Shown: piece after piece, positions 30,484 to 32,942 of the stretch | Position numbering within the stretch: position 1 is the stretch's first letter | Layout: the number at the start of each line of letters is the position of its first letter | NCBI GenBank assembly: GCA_012517065.1 | Contig: JAAYVR010000077.1 | Span: forward strand, 1 to 32,942 | DNA from: Verrucomicrobiota bacterium | GTDB lineage: Bacteria; Verrucomicrobiota; Verrucomicrobiia; Limisphaerales; J093 | Length of the DNA: 32,942 bases | Direction: 5' to 3' | Translations under genes and position numbers: made by a program | Notes under the pieces: generated by a model | Told to the model about the DNA's origin: nothing | Seen by the model: the letters and a program-made list of their open reading frames with translations, nothing else | The model's database searches: none

Positions 30484-32942
30484 TTACCAGCTCGCCCGCT
30501 GCTCCGAGGCAACAACCCGCAACCTCAGAAAACGAGCGTCTCCCCCGGCGAGCGGTTCAAGGTAATAGGCCTCAACCACCTCCCGGCCTTCAGCCGGTTG
30601 GGTGACGATTTCGCGAACGTTCGATCCAGCAGGCTCCCAGTTGATCAAATCACGGCTCACTTCGATCAAGTATTCAAAGCCTGGATTCGGCGTCACTCGT
30701 TCGTACGTTAACACGAGATACCCGGCCTGCACCTGAACAACCGGCGCACTCAACAACCCCAGACTCAACAAGTGCGCTCCATTCTGTCCTGATGCATTCT
30801 CGAGAATCGCTTTACCATCGACGAGATCGCTGTCGCGGACTTGCGACGCTGCCGCAAGGCCGGCCCTCCCAGTAGTTGCCGTTGCCAAATGCAGCCCGCC
30901 ATCGCCGAACCCAAGTTCGACATCGTTGTCGAGAATTCTCACCGTGGCCGGGCTTGCGAACCGCTCGTCGTAAACGCCTCCTTCCAGAATTGTGACAGTG
31001 ACTGTCTCATCCCCTTCAACTTCATCATCGTCAATCGGGGTTACCACAACGGAGACCGTGTTTGCGCCTGCGGGGAACGTAACGGACTGGCCAATGTCCA
31101 CGTAATCTACGCCCGCTTGCGCAGTGCCGGTTACACTGAATTGCACGGTAAGCGGATCAACCAACGATCCTGCACGCCCGAAGCGAAACACAGCCGTACC
31201 GGGGCCATATTCTGAGGCGGTGTCGTCCACTGCCCAGACAGTAACAATCGGCACATCGTCATCCATGATGGTCACCGTAGCACTGTCTGGCGAGGCAACG
31301 TTATAGCTTGCGTCAGGCTTGAGCGTAACAATAACGGTCCTGTCGCCGTCCACAGTTTCATTGTTGATCGGCTCGACAACCTTGACGATTTCTGTCGCAC
31401 CTGGGGGGAAAGTGACTGTGTTCCCGAGCGCAACATAGTCAGTCTCAGGCGTAGCCGTGCCGCCCACTTCAATGTTCACAGTCAATTCAGCGCCGATGGA
31501 CTCTGCTCGCCTGAACACAAACACCCCTTTTCCCCCGTTCTCGTCCGCAGTCGAGTCAGCCGCGGTTACGGTCACAACCGGAAGAATCAGCGGGTCGTCA
31601 TTCTTGATCGCGACCGTCGCAGTGTCCGGGCTGCCAACGGTGTAGCCGGCTCCCGCTTGAAGTGTCAAAACCAAGGTCTTGTCTTCCTCCCACACAGCAT
31701 CGTCGATAGGGCTGACCAGTAGTGTTGCCGACGATGCACCAGCAGGCAAAACAACCGTCCTGCCAATTGGGACGAAGTCCTCCCCTTCTACGGCGGTGCC
31801 GCCCACGGCAAATGCAACAGCAAGCTCGTTCTTGGCAAGACCGAGACGTGTAAACTTGAACTCAGCGGTGCCTTCACCTGTCCCCGATTCTCCGGCCGCC
31901 GGGTCGGTAGCGGTCACTGAAACCACGGGCGTCTCGTCGTCCTTGATCGTAATCGTGGCATGCGAGGGTTCGCCAACGACGTAATCATTGCTCGGCTCGA
32001 TCGTTATTTCCACGGTCTCGTCGGGTTCAGCAATGGTGTCGTTCGATATGTAAACAATGAGATTGGCGCTGGTGGTTCCACTCTTCACTGTCAAACCATT
32101 CGTGAGAGATGACGGATAAAGGTACCAGTCGCCACCGTTGGCTGCTGTTCCGTATCGAGCTGTGCCGTTGAACTTGAACCGAACCAACACGTCTCCTGTC
32201 AACAAGCCCGAACGTTTGATCGTGAAGACTCCTTTGCCGTAACCGCTGTTTAGTTCGCCTGCAATGGCTGTTGACGCCTCAACGGTGATAAGCGCAACAG
32301 AGTTCAAGTCGTCATCCAAGATCTTAACAGTCGAGCGCGCGGGACTTCCAAGTGCAGCACCAACCGCATTACTCAACTCGACACTGAACTCCTCGTCGGC
32401 CTCATAAACACCATCGTTGGCAATGCTGATCTCGATCACCTTGTCCTGCGCATCCCCGCTTGCCCAGCTCAATGTCCCACTGGCAGCAGTGTAATCCTCG
32501 CCCCCTTTCGCACTACCATCCACCGTGGAATAACTCACACTGGCTTCACCGTCAGACCCACCAACCCGGCTCACAACCAACTGAACCGTGGCGCCATTCT
32601 CAGTGACGTCGTATGTGGCAGAAACAAATGCAATCGTCCCAGGCGCCGGTTGATCGTCATCAACAATCGTCACCTCCGCGCTCGATGGACTCCCAAGACT
32701 CGCCCCGCTGGCGTTGCTCAAGACAACGCTGAACTGTTCGTTGCCTTCATACACCGAATCGTTCAGCAGCGGCACGTCAATGTACTTGTCCTGTGCATCC
32801 CCGTTTGCCCAGCTCAATGTCCCACTGGCAGCAGTGTAATCCTCGCCCCCTTTCGCACTACCATCCACCGTGGAATAACTCACACTGGCTTCACCGTCAG
32901 ACCCACCAACCCGGCTCACAACCAACTGAACCGTGGCGCCAC
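30484..32942 (-). CDS. Calx-beta domain repeat protein, C-terminal part
   Basis: The 5' part lies beyond the window; at least 818 residues are visible and the frame is open to the last base. It holds six Calx-beta-type beta-sandwich repeats, the first partial. Each closes with an acidic segment such as VTIVDDD, VKILDDD, ITIKDDE, VAIKNDD, VTIMDDD or VRILDND, likely Ca-binding loops. The first two are a separate subtype (DYTAASGTLSWA), the last three share VDYVDIGQSVTFPAGA-like cores. The C-terminus has a YLIEVSRDLINWEPAG module, as in many Verrucomicrobiota surface proteins. A secreted adhesin or surface-scaffold role is inferred. No sorting signal is evident at the C-terminus. Confidence 0.9.
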   Translation of the reverse strand, partial: GATVQLVVSRVGGSDGEASVSYSTVDGSAKGGEDYTAASGTLSWANGDAQDKYIDVPLLNDSVYEGNEQFSVVLSNASGASLGSPSSAEVTIVDDDQPAPGTIAFVSATYDVTENGATVQLVVSRVGGSDGEASVSYSTVDGSAKGGEDYTAASGTLSWASGDAQDKVIEISIANDGVYEADEEFSVELSNAVGAALGSPARSTVKILDDDLNSVALITVEASTAIAGELNSGYGKGVFTIKRSGLLTGDVLVRFKFNGTARYGTAANGGDWYLYPSSLTNGLTVKSGTTSANLIVYISNDTIAEPDETVEITIEPSNDYVVGEPSHATITIKDDETPVVSVTATDPAAGESGTGEGTAEFKFTRLGLAKNELAVAFAVGGTAVEGEDFVPIGRTVVLPAGASSATLLVSPIDDAVWEEDKTLVLTLQAGAGYTVGSPDTATVAIKNDDPLILPVVTVTAADSTADENGGKGVFVFRRAESIGAELTVNIEVGGTATPETDYVALGNTVTFPPGATEIVKVVEPINNETVDGDRTVIVTLKPDASYNVASPDSATVTIMDDDVPIVTVWAVDDTASEYGPGTAVFRFGRAGSLVDPLTVQFSVTGTAQAGVDYVDIGQSVTFPAGANTVSVVVTPIDDDEVEGDETVTVTILEGGVYDERFASPATVRILDNDVELGFGDGGLHLATATTGRAGLAAASQVRDSDLVDGKAILENASGQNGAHLLSLGLLSAPVVQVQAGYLVLTYERVTPNPGFEYLIEVSRDLINWEPAGSNVREIVTQPAEGREVVEAYYLEPLAGGDARFLRLRVVASEQRASW
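32451..32942 (-). repeat. near-identical 147-bp internal duplication in the Calx-beta gene
   Basis: The segment 32451-32597 recurs at 32796-32942 (offset 345 bp, 115 codons) with apparently one mismatch (CCGCTTG versus CCGTTTG) and the second copy is cut by the window end. It encodes the DGSAKGGEDYTAASGTLSWA region of two consecutive Calx-beta domains, whose other halves differ more strongly. Confidence 0.85.

Overview
The window most likely comes from a Gram-negative, polysaccharide-degrading bacterium, probably of the Verrucomicrobiota (Pedosphaera/Limisphaera-like). This is an inference from gene content: an ExbB/ExbD/TonB-type cluster, an OmpA-like cell-envelope protein, a GH42 protein, a DUF4091 glycosidase-like protein, two right-handed beta-helix proteins, a Tat-exported TIM-barrel protein and a Calx-beta surface protein, mixed with ordinary housekeeping genes. 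No rRNA, tRNA, CRISPR array or intact transposase gene was seen. Shine-Dalgarno sequences are obvious at only some genes (pdxJ, acpS, the DUF4091 gene, the ExbB-like gene).

Layout. 1-598: intergenic, with repeats. 599-3488 (minus): lipoprotein-pdxJ-acpS, an apparent operon. 3636-4607 (plus): SurA-like periplasmic chaperone. 4608-5509: repeat-rich spacer. 5510-8037 (plus): GH42 protein, then a DciA-like protein. 8107-10812 (minus): parB-pfkB-def. 10813-11201: spacer with a palindromic repeat. 11202-15332 (plus): nrdR, an unknown overlapping gene, a HIT protein, hisC and a secreted beta-helix protein. 15440-17632 (minus): ExbB-like, ExbD-like, TonB-like and a membrane zinc ribbon, tightly packed. 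17633-18658: repeat-rich spacer. 18659-22252 (minus): DUF4091 protein, then an ICMT-like methyltransferase. 22794-24824 (plus): galE-like epimerase and a secreted metallo-beta-lactamase-fold protein. 25062-27670 (minus): Tat-exported TIM-barrel protein and a GH28-like protein. 27878-29773 (plus): rplM, rpsI and an OmpA/MotB-like protein. 29774-30483: repeat-rich spacer. 30484-32942 (minus): C-terminal part of a large Calx-beta repeat protein that runs off the window.

The most unusual signal is a dispersed palindromic repeat of about 64-75 bp whose arm reads (stop codon)-CCCGGAAATCTCACC. In five places the stop trinucleotide at its edge is the real in-frame stop codon of a gene (acpS, surA-like, beta-helix, zinc ribbon, ICMT-like). 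In the remaining copies the same three bases are usually TAG, TGA or TAA. A second family carries paired motifs of the type ATCGTGTCTGTCCCTATTTG, usually spaced 94-117 bp apart, in four large spacers plus one solo copy.

Two proteins lack a residue considered essential in their family. The GH42 protein has Gly in place of the acid/base Glu. The ExbD-like protein has Ala where the membrane Asp is expected.
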